From positions 124,001 to 188,000 of the forward strand of contig NZ_JACHGO010000003.1 in assembly GCF_014202345.1 (NCBI RefSeq): a stretch of 64,000 nucleotides of DNA. Direction: 5' to 3'. The notes beneath the pieces are model-generated. The model did no database searches, was not told the DNA's origin, and saw only the letters and a list, made by a program, of their open reading frames with translations. The position numbers and the translations under genes were made by a program. This DNA is from Desulfovibrio intestinalis (GTDB taxonomy: Bacteria; Desulfobacterota; Desulfovibrionia; Desulfovibrionales; Desulfovibrionaceae). How positions within the stretch are numbered: the stretch's first letter is position 1; each line of letters opens with the position of its first letter. Shown in pieces: positions 1 through 8,892 of the stretch.

Positions 1-289
1 GCATCCGTAGTTTGACCGTCTGCCTTTCAAAGCAGCAGGCGGTGATAAAAATTCTGCGGCCGGGTGCGGCCTGCGTGGCAGCTTTCTGTATCAATGGCCT
101 GCTGTTTGGCAGGTGGCGCTTCACGCGCCATTGCTTGAAATTTTAATTTCACCACGAACGCAAGGCATTACATCATATGCGTGTCTTTTGCCTTGCCTGC
201 CCGGCTTTGCCCGGTTTGCTTAACGGTATCACGCCGCCGTGCAGCCCCGCAAACGCAGCCCGGTTTTCATACTGTGCCGTACAGCGGCG
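1..289. other. Left-edge stretch without a supported gene
   Basis: I see no convincing reading frame with a ribosome site here. It lies downstream of the minus-strand MerR-like gene and probably holds its 3' untranslated region plus intergenic DNA. Confidence 0.4.
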
Positions 290-643
290 TTATTCGTTGC
301 TGAGCAGGCGGCGCACCGCTGTCAGTTCACGTTTGAGCATACGCATGAAATCCGGGTCAGGCACTGCGGCCACACGTTCGGGCAGGCTTTCATCCAGCAC
401 AGCGCTGCCTTGCAGCACTCGGCGCGCGCCTTCGATGGTCATACCCTGTTCGTGCAGCAGTTGCTGTATGCGCCGCAAAAGGCCCACATGCTCTTCGGTG
501 TACAGACGCTGCCCCTTGCCCGTGCGCAAGGGCGCCAACTGGGGAAATTCCGTTTCCCAGAAGCGCAGCACATGGGTTTTGAGGTTGAGCAGTTCCGCAA
601 CTTCACCGATGCGGTAGGTTTTTTCGTCGTTGTGGTCCTGCAT
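290..643 (-). CDS. MerR-family transcriptional regulator
   Basis: This is a 117-residue DNA-binding protein. The N-terminal winged-helix motif GEVAELLNLKTHVLRFWE, followed by an EFPQL segment and a short helix (LYTEEHVGLLRRIQQLLHE), is typical of the MerR/HTH_17 family. The C-terminal part is short, with no cysteine metal site, so no effector can be named. I chose the ATG at 643 because GGAGG lies just upstream; a longer in-frame start at 670 would add nine unconserved residues. Small MerR-like proteins of this type often sit downstream of pheT (or ihfA) in proteobacteria, and here the gene follows pheT on the same strand after a 350-bp gap containing a dispersed repeat. Its targets are unknown. 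Confidence 0.85.
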   Translation of the reverse strand: MQDHNDEKTYRIGEVAELLNLKTHVLRFWETEFPQLAPLRTGKGQRLYTEEHVGLLRRIQQLLHEQGMTIEGARRVLQGSAVLDESLPERVAAVPDPDFMRMLKRELTAVRRLLSNE

Positions 644-719
644 GGGCCCTCCGGACGTCCTCCAGAGCATTTTTAATTCCGGCCTGCGTAGGCAAGAACG
701 TTTAAAAGCATCTCAACCT

Positions 720-870
720 TTAGAGCAGATGAACTTTGAAAATGTGTATTTTCAAAGTCCAATACACGCTCATTACGGCGTCTAACCGCGCAAATAAATA
801 GCGCTTACGCCTCCACAGCGGGCATCTGCTCACGCAGCCACCTGAGCATTTTAAAATTGAAATGCTCTAA
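720..870 (+). repeat. Dispersed hairpin repeat, copy 1 (best preserved)
   Basis: This is a 151-bp intergenic element with perfect 8-bp ends, TTAGAGCA at 720-727 and TGCTCTAA at 863-870. Next to the left end is an 11-bp hairpin (733-743 with 748-758, loop GTGT). The right end is a second AT-rich palindrome (about 844-867). The middle contains ATTACGGCG, ACCGCGCAAATAA, GCGCTTACGCCTCC and CATCTGCTCACGCAGCC, and these recur in copies near 24.4, 32.2 and 46.4 kb. It lies between pheT and the MerR-like gene and encodes nothing visible. Confidence 0.75.
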
Positions 871-993
871 GATGTTGCAATGCCCGGCATGTCCAGCACC
901 AAGCGCCGGAAACATTGCAATATGCCCCGGCGGCGCAGGTAAGCGCAGCAACCTTCGCCAGTTGGCAGCGTTTGCTCCCAACTGGCGTATGCT

Positions 994-3399
994 CTAGATT
1001 TTGACGCCCAGAGCCGCTACCAGCGACTGTGCCACTTTTTCCCTTTCCTTGTCCACTTCCGCATCCTTGAGGGTACGGTCAGCGTGGCGGAAGGTCAGGC
1101 GGAAGGTAAGGTTGCGCACGGCTTTCTGTCCTTCGGCTGCTTTGGGTTCAAAGCAGTCAACCAGCACCATATCTTCCAGCAAGGGCAGGCCAAGGCCGCG
1201 CACATGAGCCACAATGGCGCTGACGGTAAGCCCCTGTCCGGCCATGACCGTGATGTCGCGCCGAACCGGCGGATACACGGGCAGGGGGCGGAAGCGCACC
1301 TGCGCTGCGTCATGCAGTTCGCGCAGAACTTCGAGGTTCAGTTCGGCGAGCCATACTTCTTTACGGGCGTGGAATTCTTCGGCCATAGCGGGTTTTACCC
1401 GGCCCATGACGCCAACGGCGCGGCCATTGACCGTCACCTGAACGCAGGGCAGGAGGAAGGGATGCCCTTCCGCCAAGGTGCATTCCGGCGCGGGCAGGTG
1501 CAGGAAGCGCAGCAGGTTTTCCACAATGCCCTTGATGTCCGTATAGTCCAGATCACCTTCCGGCTGGGGCCAGGCGGTGTCAAAGCGTGCACCGTAGAGC
1601 AGCACGCCAAGCATGCCTGTTTCGCGCGCCGTGGTTTCGGAGGTGGCGTCGGCTTCAAAGATATTGGCCAGTTCAAAAAGACGCAGCCCCTGAATGCCCT
1701 GGGCGAGGTTGTTGCGCAGGTCGTAGAGCAGACCGGGAGCCAGCGCGGTGCGCAGGGCGTCCTGTTCTGCCGAAAGGGGATTCATGATGGATATGCGGCC
1801 TTCACGCGGGAGGCCAAGATGGTCCATATCCTTGTGGCCCACAAAGCTGTAGTTGACGGCTTCGTTCAGGCCAAGGCCCGCTCCCCAGTGCTTGAGACGC
1901 GACCAGAAGCTGAACCGTGATTCCGGTTCGCCTGCGCGGTCAAGATTGCGGGCCACCGAGGGCAGTTCGGGCGCAATGGTATCCAGACCGTGCACGCGGC
2001 CTACTTCTTCCACCAGATCGGCCTCGCGGGTGAGGTCGGGCCGCCAGGAAGGCTGGCTCACGCGCCACACGCTTGAAGAGGTATCCACCGCGCAGCCCAT
2101 GCCCGTGAGCACTTTTTCGTCAAATTCCGGGGTCAGGTGGACGCCCAGCAGGGCATCGGCGCGGGCCGGACGAAAATCTATGTTTGCGGCCTTGAAGGGG
2201 CGCGGTTCGGAAATGGAAAGCCCCGGCTGCACCGTGCCGCCGCTCATGGCTGCCATCATTGCGCAGGCGCGGTCCAGCGCCCAGACGGTGCGCTGCTGGT
2301 CGATGCCGCGCTCAAAGCGGTAGGAAGCCTCGGACGAAAGACCAAGGCGGCGCGAAGTTTTGCGGATCGTGCCGGGACGAAACACGGCGCTTTCAAGAAA
2401 AACATTGGAGCTGGCTTCGGTAATTTCCGTATTGAGGCCGCCCATAACACCAGCCAGACCAACGGCGCGGCCGCCGTCACGGATGCAGAGATCCTGCGCG
2501 GTGAGCGTGCGTTCCTGCCCGTCCAGCGTAGTGAATTTTTCGCCTTCCTGCGCGCGGCTGACTTCGATGCGGCCACCTTCAAGCTTGTCCAGATCAAAGG
2601 AATGCAGCGGCTGACCGCATTCGAACAGGATGTAGTTGGTCACGTCCACAATATTGGATATGGGGCGCACGCCTACTGAGTTCAGGCGGTGGCGCAGCTG
2701 CATGGGCGAGGGGCCAATTTCGACGCCCGTGATGACGCGGCCTGAATACAGCCAGCAGAGATCGGGGTCCTTGATGTCGAGAGGCACAAGGCGCTGGGGG
2801 GCGCTTTCATCAATCTGAAGGGGCATGGCCGGAATATTCAGGGGCAGATTGAAGGCCAGCGCCGTTTCGCGGGCCAGACCCAGCACCGAAAGGCAGTCTG
2901 CCCTGTTGGGCGTAATGGAAATGTCCAAAACCTCATGGTCCAGCGTGAGCTGGTCCACCAGAGGCTTGCCCACCACAAAGCTTTCAGGCAGCACCATAAT
3001 GCCGGAATGGTCTTCCGTGAGCCCCAGTTCACGCTCTGAGCAGATCATGCCGAAAGACGGCGCGCCGCGCAGTTTGGCTTTCTTGATGAGCATGCCGTCA
3101 GGCATGGTGGTGCCCACAAGCGCCACAGGCACCTTTTGGCCTTCGGCCACGTTGGGTGCGCCGCAGACGATGTCCAGCAGTTCACCCTGGCCGGCGTCCA
3201 CCTTGCAGACATGAAGGTGATCGGATTCGGGATGATCCTCACAGGCGACCACAAGCCCCACTACAATGGGGCGGATGGAATCATAGGGACGCCGGATATC
3301 TTCCAGCTCAAGGCCGAGCATGGTCAGACGGTCACCCAGAGCTTCAGCCGTGCCTTCGTAAGGCGTAAAATCACGCAGCCATGAAAGTGAGAGCAGCAT
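994..3399 (-). CDS. pheT: Phenylalanyl-tRNA synthetase beta subunit
   Basis: This is the beta chain of the cytoplasmic alpha2beta2 enzyme that charges tRNA-Phe. At 801 residues it has the usual bacterial length. It starts MLLSLSWLRDF, then has the EMAP-like tRNA-binding domain (residues about 40-150, VVACEDHPESDHLHVCKVD), the B3/B4 editing domain (about 210-385), the B5 domain (about 400-480), the catalytic-like core, and a C-terminal FDX-ACB anticodon-binding domain (YPPVRRDITVM onward). The start at 3399 fits family N-termini; the 16 codons upstream do not. pheT is third in a minus-strand run pheS-small exported protein-pheT, an unusual arrangement because pheS and pheT are normally adjacent. 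Confidence 0.97.
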   Translation of the reverse strand: MLLSLSWLRDFTPYEGTAEALGDRLTMLGLELEDIRRPYDSIRPIVVGLVVACEDHPESDHLHVCKVDAGQGELLDIVCGAPNVAEGQKVPVALVGTTMPDGMLIKKAKLRGAPSFGMICSERELGLTEDHSGIMVLPESFVVGKPLVDQLTLDHEVLDISITPNRADCLSVLGLARETALAFNLPLNIPAMPLQIDESAPQRLVPLDIKDPDLCWLYSGRVITGVEIGPSPMQLRHRLNSVGVRPISNIVDVTNYILFECGQPLHSFDLDKLEGGRIEVSRAQEGEKFTTLDGQERTLTAQDLCIRDGGRAVGLAGVMGGLNTEITEASSNVFLESAVFRPGTIRKTSRRLGLSSEASYRFERGIDQQRTVWALDRACAMMAAMSGGTVQPGLSISEPRPFKAANIDFRPARADALLGVHLTPEFDEKVLTGMGCAVDTSSSVWRVSQPSWRPDLTREADLVEEVGRVHGLDTIAPELPSVARNLDRAGEPESRFSFWSRLKHWGAGLGLNEAVNYSFVGHKDMDHLGLPREGRISIMNPLSAEQDALRTALAPGLLYDLRNNLAQGIQGLRLFELANIFEADATSETTARETGMLGVLLYGARFDTAWPQPEGDLDYTDIKGIVENLLRFLHLPAPECTLAEGHPFLLPCVQVTVNGRAVGVMGRVKPAMAEEFHARKEVWLAELNLEVLRELHDAAQVRFRPLPVYPPVRRDITVMAGQGLTVSAIVAHVRGLGLPLLEDMVLVDCFEPKAAEGQKAVRNLTFRLTFRHADRTLKDAEVDKEREKVAQSLVAALGVKI

Positions 3400-3495
3400 A
3401 GCATGTCCTGTTTTCGCGGGGCCTCTGGCCGCCGCGTTGGGCGTCATTGATAGTGGTGTTCAATACAAATCTGTGGCCCGAAGGCGCAAGCAACC

Positions 3496-3532
3496 TAGAG
3501 TATATACACTTTTTCAAAGTTAAAGCGCTCTA
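3496..3532. repeat. Fragment of the dispersed hairpin repeat (copy 8)
   Basis: This roughly 37-bp stretch begins TAGAG and ends GCGCTCTA, and contains CTTTTTCAAAGTTAAAG, one arm of the hairpin seen in the longer copies. It lies between the small exported-protein gene and pheT. It may be a badly decayed copy, so confidence is low. Confidence 0.35.
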
Positions 3533-3545
3533 TGTTCCGCCAGCC

Positions 3546-4007
3546 CTAGTTAAAACTCCAGGCTGGTGTTGTGTCCTTTGGCGTCGGGTCCGGCAGGGGG
3601 CGGTCATGCTCCTGCACGCCCCTGTTGCCATATGCGCCGGGTCCGGGTCTGCGCCTCGGGGCTTTTTCTTCCGGCTGCGCCTCGGTGATGGTATTGCCGT
3701 AAGCATCCGTATAGCCCATGCCACCTTCGGAGGTGCGGCTTACGTTTCTGCCCGGCAAGCCTTCCATCGGCTTGGGGCCGCCAGGAGGTTCAAGACCGGA
3801 ATCGCGCGCATTGGAGGCCGATTTGGCCCAGGCCATGCCCGCCATATCACCGGAATCCGCCACAGGCCACAGGCCGGGAGCGCACACCAGAAACGCCGCC
3901 ACCACGCAAGCCAGCACGGGGGCACGGCAGCAGAGGCCAGCCAGCCCGCGCGTTGGCGCGGTTTGCTGCCCAAGGGCATGAACAGTGTGATGGTGGCACA
4001 GGGGCAT
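3546..4007 (-). CDS. Small predicted exported protein between pheS and pheT
   Basis: I do not recognise this 153-residue protein. It has a basic, His-rich N-terminus, then a hydrophobic segment at about residues 30-50 (APVLACVVAAFLVCAPGLW) that reads as a signal peptide or membrane anchor. A low-complexity tail rich in Pro, Gly and charged residues follows, including GYTDAYGNTITEAQPEE. The ATG at 4007 lies 9 bp after the pheS stop, with AGGAC upstream, so it is placed like a translationally coupled operon member. A start closer to the hydrophobic segment is possible. Codon use matches its GC-rich neighbours, so I think it is real, but no function is inferred beyond probable export. Confidence 0.6.
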   Translation of the reverse strand: MPLCHHHTVHALGQQTAPTRGLAGLCCRAPVLACVVAAFLVCAPGLWPVADSGDMAGMAWAKSASNARDSGLEPPGGPKPMEGLPGRNVSRTSEGGMGYTDAYGNTITEAQPEEKAPRRRPGPGAYGNRGVQEHDRPLPDPTPKDTTPAWSFN

Positions 4008-4016
4008 GATACGGTC

Positions 4017-5054
4017 CTAGCGGGCGAACTGGCCCAGAAAACGGGTGTCGTTCTCAAAGAACATGCGCAGGTCGCCGATACCGTACTTGAGCATGGTCAC
4101 GCGTTCCACGCCCATGCCAAAGGCAAAGCCGCTGACTTCGGGGTCATACCCTACGGCCTCGAAAACCGCCGGGTCCACCATGCCGCAGCCAAGAATTTCA
4201 ACCCAGCCCGTGGTTTTACACACCCGGCAAGGAGCGTCGCCAATGTGGCCTTTGCCTCCGCACATGCAGCAGCTTATGTCCACTTCAGCCGAAGGTTCGG
4301 TGAAGGGGAAGAAACTGGGGCGAAAACGCACCTGGGTGTCGCCGCCGAAAATGGCGCGTACAAAAGCAGTAAGGGTGCCGCGCAAATGCGCCATGCTGAT
4401 GCCTTCACCCACCATGAGCCCTTCGATCTGATGGAACATGGGGGTATGGGTGAGGTCGCTGTCGCGCCGGTACACCTTGCCGGGGGCCACCACAGCCAGC
4501 GGGGGCTTGCGGTTCAGCATGGTGCGGGCCTGCACTGGCGAGGTGTGGGTGCGCATGAGCACCTTGTCGGTAATGTAGAGAGTGTCCTGCATGTCGCGGG
4601 CCGGATGTTCCGGCGGCATGTTCAGGGCCTCGAAGTTGTAATAGTCGATTTCAACTTCAGGGCCGGACACAATTTCGAAGCCAAGGCCGTTGAAAATTTC
4701 GCAAATCTCTTCCATCACCAGGGTGGTGGGGTGCAGGGTGCCGCTCCAGGGGGCGCGGCCGGGCACAGAGGGGTCGAAGCGTTTGAGGGCTTCGGCTTCA
4801 CGCCCGGCTTCAAGAGCTTCTTTGCGGGCTTCAAACAGCGCATTGCAGCGCTCTTTGACGCTGTTGGCCGTCTGTCCAACGGCGGGGCGCTGCTCAGGTT
4901 CCAGCTTGGGAAGCTGGCTCATGATTTGGGCGATCCTGCCCTTGCGGCCCAGAAAATCTACCCGCAGGGCCTCCAGCTCATCCAATGAAGAAGCCTGATC
5001 CAGACCTTTTTCAAGCTCAGGGACCAGGCCTTCCAGTGCAGAAATCAGATCCAT
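4017..5054 (-). CDS. pheS: Phenylalanyl-tRNA synthetase alpha subunit
   Basis: This is the catalytic alpha chain (345 residues) that activates phenylalanine and transfers it to tRNA-Phe. An N-terminal coiled coil (residues 1-90) is followed by the class II core. The core shows [34 protein letters not shown] (motif 2 area), [16 protein letters not shown] and the C-terminal motif 3 region [21 protein letters not shown] CxxC-x-CxxC-type insert ([15 protein letters not shown]) is also visible. The start at 5054 gives the standard [14 protein letters not shown] N-terminus; 35 codons upstream are unconserved. A terminator-like hairpin sits 63-95 nt upstream of the start, so pheS may have its own promoter or attenuation. 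Confidence 0.97.
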   Translation of the reverse strand: MDLISALEGLVPELEKGLDQASSLDELEALRVDFLGRKGRIAQIMSQLPKLEPEQRPAVGQTANSVKERCNALFEARKEALEAGREAEALKRFDPSVPGRAPWSGTLHPTTLVMEEICEIFNGLGFEIVSGPEVEIDYYNFEALNMPPEHPARDMQDTLYITDKVLMRTHTSPVQARTMLNRKPPLAVVAPGKVYRRDSDLTHTPMFHQIEGLMVGEGISMAHLRGTLTAFVRAIFGGDTQVRFRPSFFPFTEPSAEVDISCCMCGGKGHIGDAPCRVCKTTGWVEILGCGMVDPAVFEAVGYDPEVSGFAFGMGVERVTMLKYGIGDLRMFFENDTRFLGQFAR

Positions 5055-5116
5055 ACGGATTCCCAATACCGCCTGCGCGGCGCTGACGTTGAATATTACG
5101 CAAATTGAAAAACAAA

Positions 5117-5149
5117 GGGCGTGGGCAGCGCATCGCACCGTCCACGCCC
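5117..5149 (-). terminator. Terminator or attenuator between rplT and pheS
   Basis: On the minus strand GGGCGTGG and CCACGCCC form an 8-bp GC stem with a structured inner loop, followed directly by TTTGTTTTTC. It could end the rplT transcript or act as an attenuator in the pheS leader. I found no convincing Phe-rich leader peptide. Confidence 0.55.
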
Positions 5150-5260
5150 CGTATATCATGCATGACCCTGCTCCCGCAAGCCAACCAGCATGCGGATAAC
5201 ACCGTTCTGGCTAGCGCGGCCTGGAGGCCTGCTCCGGCGCGGGGAGCGCCAGCTCTGTGC

Positions 5261-5617
5261 CTAGTTGGCCAGAGCGGCCTTGGCCAGATCCACGATCTTG
5301 GCGAAGTCGTCCTTCTTGTAGACGGCCAGGTCGGCGAGAACCTTGCGGTTCAGGTCGATGCCAGCGGTCTTCAGACCGTGCATGAAACGGCTGTAAGACA
5401 GGCCGCTCAGGCGGGCGCCAGCGTTGATACGCAGGATCCACAGGGTGCGGAAGTCGCGCTTACGCAGTTTGCGGCCCACATAGGCGTACTGAAGCGAACG
5501 TTCCACAGCCTCACGGGCGGTGCGGTACAAACGACTACGGCCGCCACGGAAACCCTTGGCAGCTGTCAAATATTTTTTGTGACGGCGATGACCGGCAAGA
5601 CCTCTCTTGACACGCAT
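5261..5617 (-). CDS. rplT: 50S ribosomal protein L20
   Basis: L20 binds 23S rRNA and is needed early in large-subunit assembly. The 118-residue product begins [17 protein letters not shown] and contains the family core [32 protein letters not shown] and [21 protein letters not shown] (positions about 27-85). The ATG at 5617 has AAGGAGG at an ideal distance. In the usual order L20 follows infC and rpmI, and in other bacteria it represses this operon. Here a gap of about 300 bp separates it from rpmI, so a private promoter or leader is possible. Confidence 0.97.
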   Translation of the reverse strand: MRVKRGLAGHRRHKKYLTAAKGFRGGRSRLYRTAREAVERSLQYAYVGRKLRKRDFRTLWILRINAGARLSGLSYSRFMHGLKTAGIDLNRKVLADLAVYKKDDFAKIVDLAKAALAN

Positions 5618-5919
5618 GGTGTAACCTCCTTCTCCCAACCAGGCGGAGGAATGCCCGTTGGGGGGTGTAAAGTATCATGTGCCCTCTGGGAGGGGAGCGG
5701 ATTGAACGTCAGTTGCGGCTCCGCACGCGCCGCGACGCTTTCGCGTCATAGGATTTATCAAAAGTCCACAGGCTTAAATCCCGTACCCATCAGCTTGATA
5801 TATAAGCGTTGGGCAGTTTCGCTTGGCGGTGGGCAGACATGGCAACACAAGTGAACGCTGTAAAGCGCATAACATCTGCGTGCAACAATGACCGACCGCC
5901 CAACAAAAGCGCAGGGGCT
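5618..5919. other. rpmI-rplT intergenic stretch
   Basis: This roughly 300-bp gap is much longer than the usual rpmI-rplT spacing. No gene is visible. It may hold an rplT promoter or an L20-responsive leader, but I cannot fold it with confidence. Confidence 0.35.
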
Positions 5920-6117
5920 TTAGCCGTTGGGCAGCATGCGGCGCACAGCTTTTTCGTTGGTCTGATCCACGGTGGTGGACTGACCAAGACGCATCTTGCG
6001 GCTGGCGGCCTTCTTGGTGAGAATGTGGCGCAGGTTCTGGCGACGACGCTTGAACTTGCCGCTGCCAGTCTGCGAAAAACGCTTGGCGGCGGAACGCCTG
6101 GTTTTAATCTTGGGCAT
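5920..6117 (-). CDS. rpmI: 50S ribosomal protein L35
   Basis: This is the small, very basic large-subunit protein L35 (65 residues). It begins [20 protein letters not shown] and contains [21 protein letters not shown], both diagnostic. AAGGAG lies 8 bases before the ATG at 6117; the frame runs open upstream without conservation. It lies between infC and rplT as in most bacteria and is probably co-transcribed with infC. Confidence 0.96.
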   Translation of the reverse strand: MPKIKTRRSAAKRFSQTGSGKFKRRRQNLRHILTKKAASRKMRLGQSTTVDQTNEKAVRRMLPNG

Positions 6118-6237
6118 GGCGTACTCCTTAACGAAAGCATATACCCGGCATGTCACAGGACGCACCAGGGGAAGGGCATAATGCCCCAAAGCGCCTCGAG
6201 GCGCAAGAGGTAATGTCAGGTGTCAAAGCAGCAAAAG

Positions 6238-6768
6238 CTACTTTTTGGGCACCAGCATCATCTGCAGGGTACGGCCTTCGGCACGGGGCTCCTGATCAAC
6301 CTTGGCGATATCGGCAAGGTCTTGCACCACACGTTCCAGAATGGCCATGCCGCGATCTTTATGCACAATTTCGCGGCCCCTGAAGAATACCGTAATTTTA
6401 CAGCGGTCACCGTCTTCAAGAAAGCGACGGATGTGGCGGACCTTGGTTTCGTAATCGTGGTCGTCCGTTTTGGGGCGAACCTTGATTTCCTTGATCTGCA
6501 CCACGGTCTGGTGCTTTTTGGCTTCCTGCTTTTTCTTCTGCTGCTCGTACTTGAATTTGCCGTAGTCCATGACGCGGCAAACAGGCGGCTCCGAGTTGGA
6601 AGAAACTTCTACGAGGTCCAGGCCCGCTTCTTTAGCCAGGGCGATGGCCTCATTTCGTTGCAGAATACCAAGCTGCTCACCATCGGCAGCGATCACACGC
6701 ACTTCACGGGCGCGGATTGTTTCGTTGCGACGCACGCTGTCTTGCGGCATGTCGCGGCGGAATCTCAT
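6238..6768 (-). CDS. infC: Translation initiation factor IF-3
   Basis: IF-3 binds the 30S subunit, prevents premature 50S joining and proofreads the start codon. The 176-residue frame shows the N-domain (RRNETIRAREVRVIAADGEQLG, abbreviated pattern), the lysine-rich linker (YEQQKKKQEAKKHQ) and the C-domain (KTDDHDYETKVRHIRRFLEDG, RGREIVHKDRGM). The ATG at 6768 lies 1 bp past the thrS stop and has no good ribosome site nearby. A perfect AAGGAGGG at 6791-6798 instead sits 7 nt before an in-frame ATA at 6783, inside thrS. Rare start codons (AUU, AUA) are characteristic of infC and allow autoregulation, so the true start is probably 6783, giving 181 residues. Confidence 0.95.
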   Translation of the reverse strand: MRFRRDMPQDSVRRNETIRAREVRVIAADGEQLGILQRNEAIALAKEAGLDLVEVSSNSEPPVCRVMDYGKFKYEQQKKKQEAKKHQTVVQIKEIKVRPKTDDHDYETKVRHIRRFLEDGDRCKITVFFRGREIVHKDRGMAILERVVQDLADIAKVDQEPRAEGRTLQMMLVPKK

Positions 6769-6769
6769 G

Positions 6770-8713
6770 TTAGGCGAAGCTATAGCGCATCCCTCCTTTT
6801 TTGAAAGGCTCTTCGGCGTCTGCGCGAATAAGCGCGGCGATTTCGGCCACAGACTTAAGCCCTAAGTTATCCCCGTTGCGCAGGCGCACATTAGCGCCGC
6901 CCGCCTGCACTTCTTTTTCTCCCACAACAAGAATGTACGGCACCTTTGCCAGCTGAGCCTCGCGCACCTTGAATCCCAGTTTCTCGTTGCGCGTGTCGGC
7001 CTGGGCACGGATGCCCAAAGCCTTGAGTTCGTCACACATCGTGGCGGCGGCTTCGTCTCCGGCGTCGGTCACTGTAAGCAGGCGAGCCTGTTCGGGCGCG
7101 AGCCATGTGGGCAGAGCCCCGGCAAAGTTCTCCACCAGAATGCCGATGAAGCGCTCCAGCGAACCCATGATAGCCCGGTGTACCATAACCGGACGGTGGC
7201 GTTCGCCGTCTTGACCCACATAGGTGAGGTCGAAGCGCTCGGGCAGGGTGAAGTCAACCTGAATGGTAGAACATTGCCATTCGCGGCCAATGCAGTCCAG
7301 CAGGCGCACGTCGATCTTGGGACCGTAAAAGGCACCGTCGCCTTCATTAATTGTATAGGGCAGGCCGGCTTTTTCCACCGCTTGCACAAGTGCGCTGGTG
7401 GCCATTTCCCACGCTTCGTCCGTGCCGATGCTGCTCTCGGGCCGGGTGGACACAGCCACCTTGTACTCAAAGCCAAAGAGGGTCATCAGGTCGCGGATAA
7501 GGTGGATAACTTCAAGGATTTCGCCTTCAAGCTGTTCCGGCGCGCAAATGATATGGGCGTCGTCCTGCGTGAACTGGCGCACACGCAACAGGCCGTGCAG
7601 CACGCCGCTCTTTTCGTGGCGGTGTACCACGCCAAGCTCGAAGTAGCGCTGCGGCAGGTCGCGGTAGCTGTGCAGTTCGTTACCGTAGATAAGCATGTGC
7701 GAGATGCAGTTCATAGGTTTGACGCCGTAAGCGTCTTCCTCGATCTGCGTGAAATACATGTTCTCGCGGTAATGGTCGTAGTGGCCGGATTTCTGCCACG
7801 TTTCAACGCGCAGAAGCTGTGGGCCCTGCACGATGTCGTAATTGCGCTTGAGATGTTCCTTGCGCCAGAAGTCCTCAAGAATAGTGCGCACAAGCATGCC
7901 CTTGGGCAGCCAGAACACCATGCCGGGGGCCACGTCTTCCTTGAAGGTGAAGAGCGAAAGTTCGCGGCCCAGCTTGCGGTGGTCGCGGCGTTTGGCTTCT
8001 TCCATCATCTTCAGGTAGGCGGCAAGGGCTTTGTCATCCGCAAAGGCTGTGCCGTAAATGCGCGACAGCATGCGGTTCTTTTCGTCGCCGCGCCAGTAGG
8101 CGCCAGCCACGCTCATAAGCTTGGAGGCTTTGGCAAAACCCGTGTGCGGCACGTGCGGGCCACGGCACAGGTCGGCAAAATCACCGCAGGTGTAGACCGA
8201 CACGGTTTCAGCGTCGATGCCCTCGATGATTTCAACCTTATAGTTTTCGTCCATAGCCTTGAAACGCGCCACGGCCTCGGCCTTGGGCAGCACTTCATGG
8301 GTGAAAGGCGCACGCTCGTTGGCTATGCGCTGCATTTCAGCTTCAATGGCGGGAAAATCTTCAGTGGAGAAGGGCTTTTCTACGTCAAAGTCGTAGTAAA
8401 AGCCGGAATCGATGGAGGGGCCGATAGTGACCCTGGCCTTGGGGAAAAGTTTTTTCACTGCCGCCGCCATAACGTGGGCGGTGGAGTGGCGGATCATCTG
8501 CAAGCCTTCGGGCGAGTCGGCGTACACGGGTTCAAGCCCGTCGCACCCGGCAGGAACCGGAGAAGAGAGATCAAGCAGGTCTTCCGCGCCGTTAAGTGCG
8601 CGGGCGGCCACAACGGCCTTGAACTTTTTGCCGCTCAAGGCTTTCTGGAGCACGGAGGCGATGCTGTCGCCAGCCTGCCCCTCAACCATTTGCCCTTCCA
8701 CACGGACTTCCAT
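6770..8713 (-). CDS. thrS: Threonyl-tRNA synthetase
   Basis: This 647-residue enzyme charges tRNA-Thr in the cytoplasm. An N-terminal TGS domain (residues 1-60, starting MEVRVEGQMVEG) precedes the editing/SAD domain with STAHVMAAAVKKLFP, then the class II catalytic core with the zinc-binding Cys in MNCISHMLIYG. RHEKSGVLHGLLRVRQFTQD (motif 2) and VMVHRAIMGSLERFIGIL (motif 3) follow, and a C-terminal anticodon-binding domain ends the protein. AAGGAG stands before the ATG at 8713; an upstream extension to 8851 runs through a terminator hairpin and is rejected. thrS leads the infC-rpmI-rplT-pheST group. Confidence 0.98.
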   Translation of the reverse strand: MEVRVEGQMVEGQAGDSIASVLQKALSGKKFKAVVAARALNGAEDLLDLSSPVPAGCDGLEPVYADSPEGLQMIRHSTAHVMAAAVKKLFPKARVTIGPSIDSGFYYDFDVEKPFSTEDFPAIEAEMQRIANERAPFTHEVLPKAEAVARFKAMDENYKVEIIEGIDAETVSVYTCGDFADLCRGPHVPHTGFAKASKLMSVAGAYWRGDEKNRMLSRIYGTAFADDKALAAYLKMMEEAKRRDHRKLGRELSLFTFKEDVAPGMVFWLPKGMLVRTILEDFWRKEHLKRNYDIVQGPQLLRVETWQKSGHYDHYRENMYFTQIEEDAYGVKPMNCISHMLIYGNELHSYRDLPQRYFELGVVHRHEKSGVLHGLLRVRQFTQDDAHIICAPEQLEGEILEVIHLIRDLMTLFGFEYKVAVSTRPESSIGTDEAWEMATSALVQAVEKAGLPYTINEGDGAFYGPKIDVRLLDCIGREWQCSTIQVDFTLPERFDLTYVGQDGERHRPVMVHRAIMGSLERFIGILVENFAGALPTWLAPEQARLLTVTDAGDEAAATMCDELKALGIRAQADTRNEKLGFKVREAQLAKVPYILVVGEKEVQAGGANVRLRNGDNLGLKSVAEIAALIRADAEEPFKKGGMRYSFA

Positions 8714-8772
8714 GAAAAACTCCTTAGCGTTGCCGGAGGCGCTGCCCGGCCAGACAAAAAGCCAAAACAAAA

Positions 8773-8792
8773 TGGGGAGGTAAACCTCCCCA
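8773..8792 (-). terminator. Terminator or attenuator upstream of thrS
   Basis: This is a 9-bp perfect stem, TGGGGAGGT with ACCTCCCCA, and on the minus strand it is followed by TTTTGTTTT. It lies between tRNA-Val and thrS. It could terminate the tRNA transcript or attenuate thrS read-through. Confidence 0.65.
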
Positions 8793-8892
8793 CTGCGCCG
8801 ATACCGGACATTCGGCCATCTTTCGATAACCTGTGCTATGGGCGGGGCCAAGGCCTTCCGCCGTTAAGGGGAATAAACCCCAAAGTTTCTTT

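Noticed and set aside
3447..4988. 513-codon plus-strand frame opposite pheS
   Set aside because: It is a shadow; pheS on the minus strand has full class II synthetase motifs.
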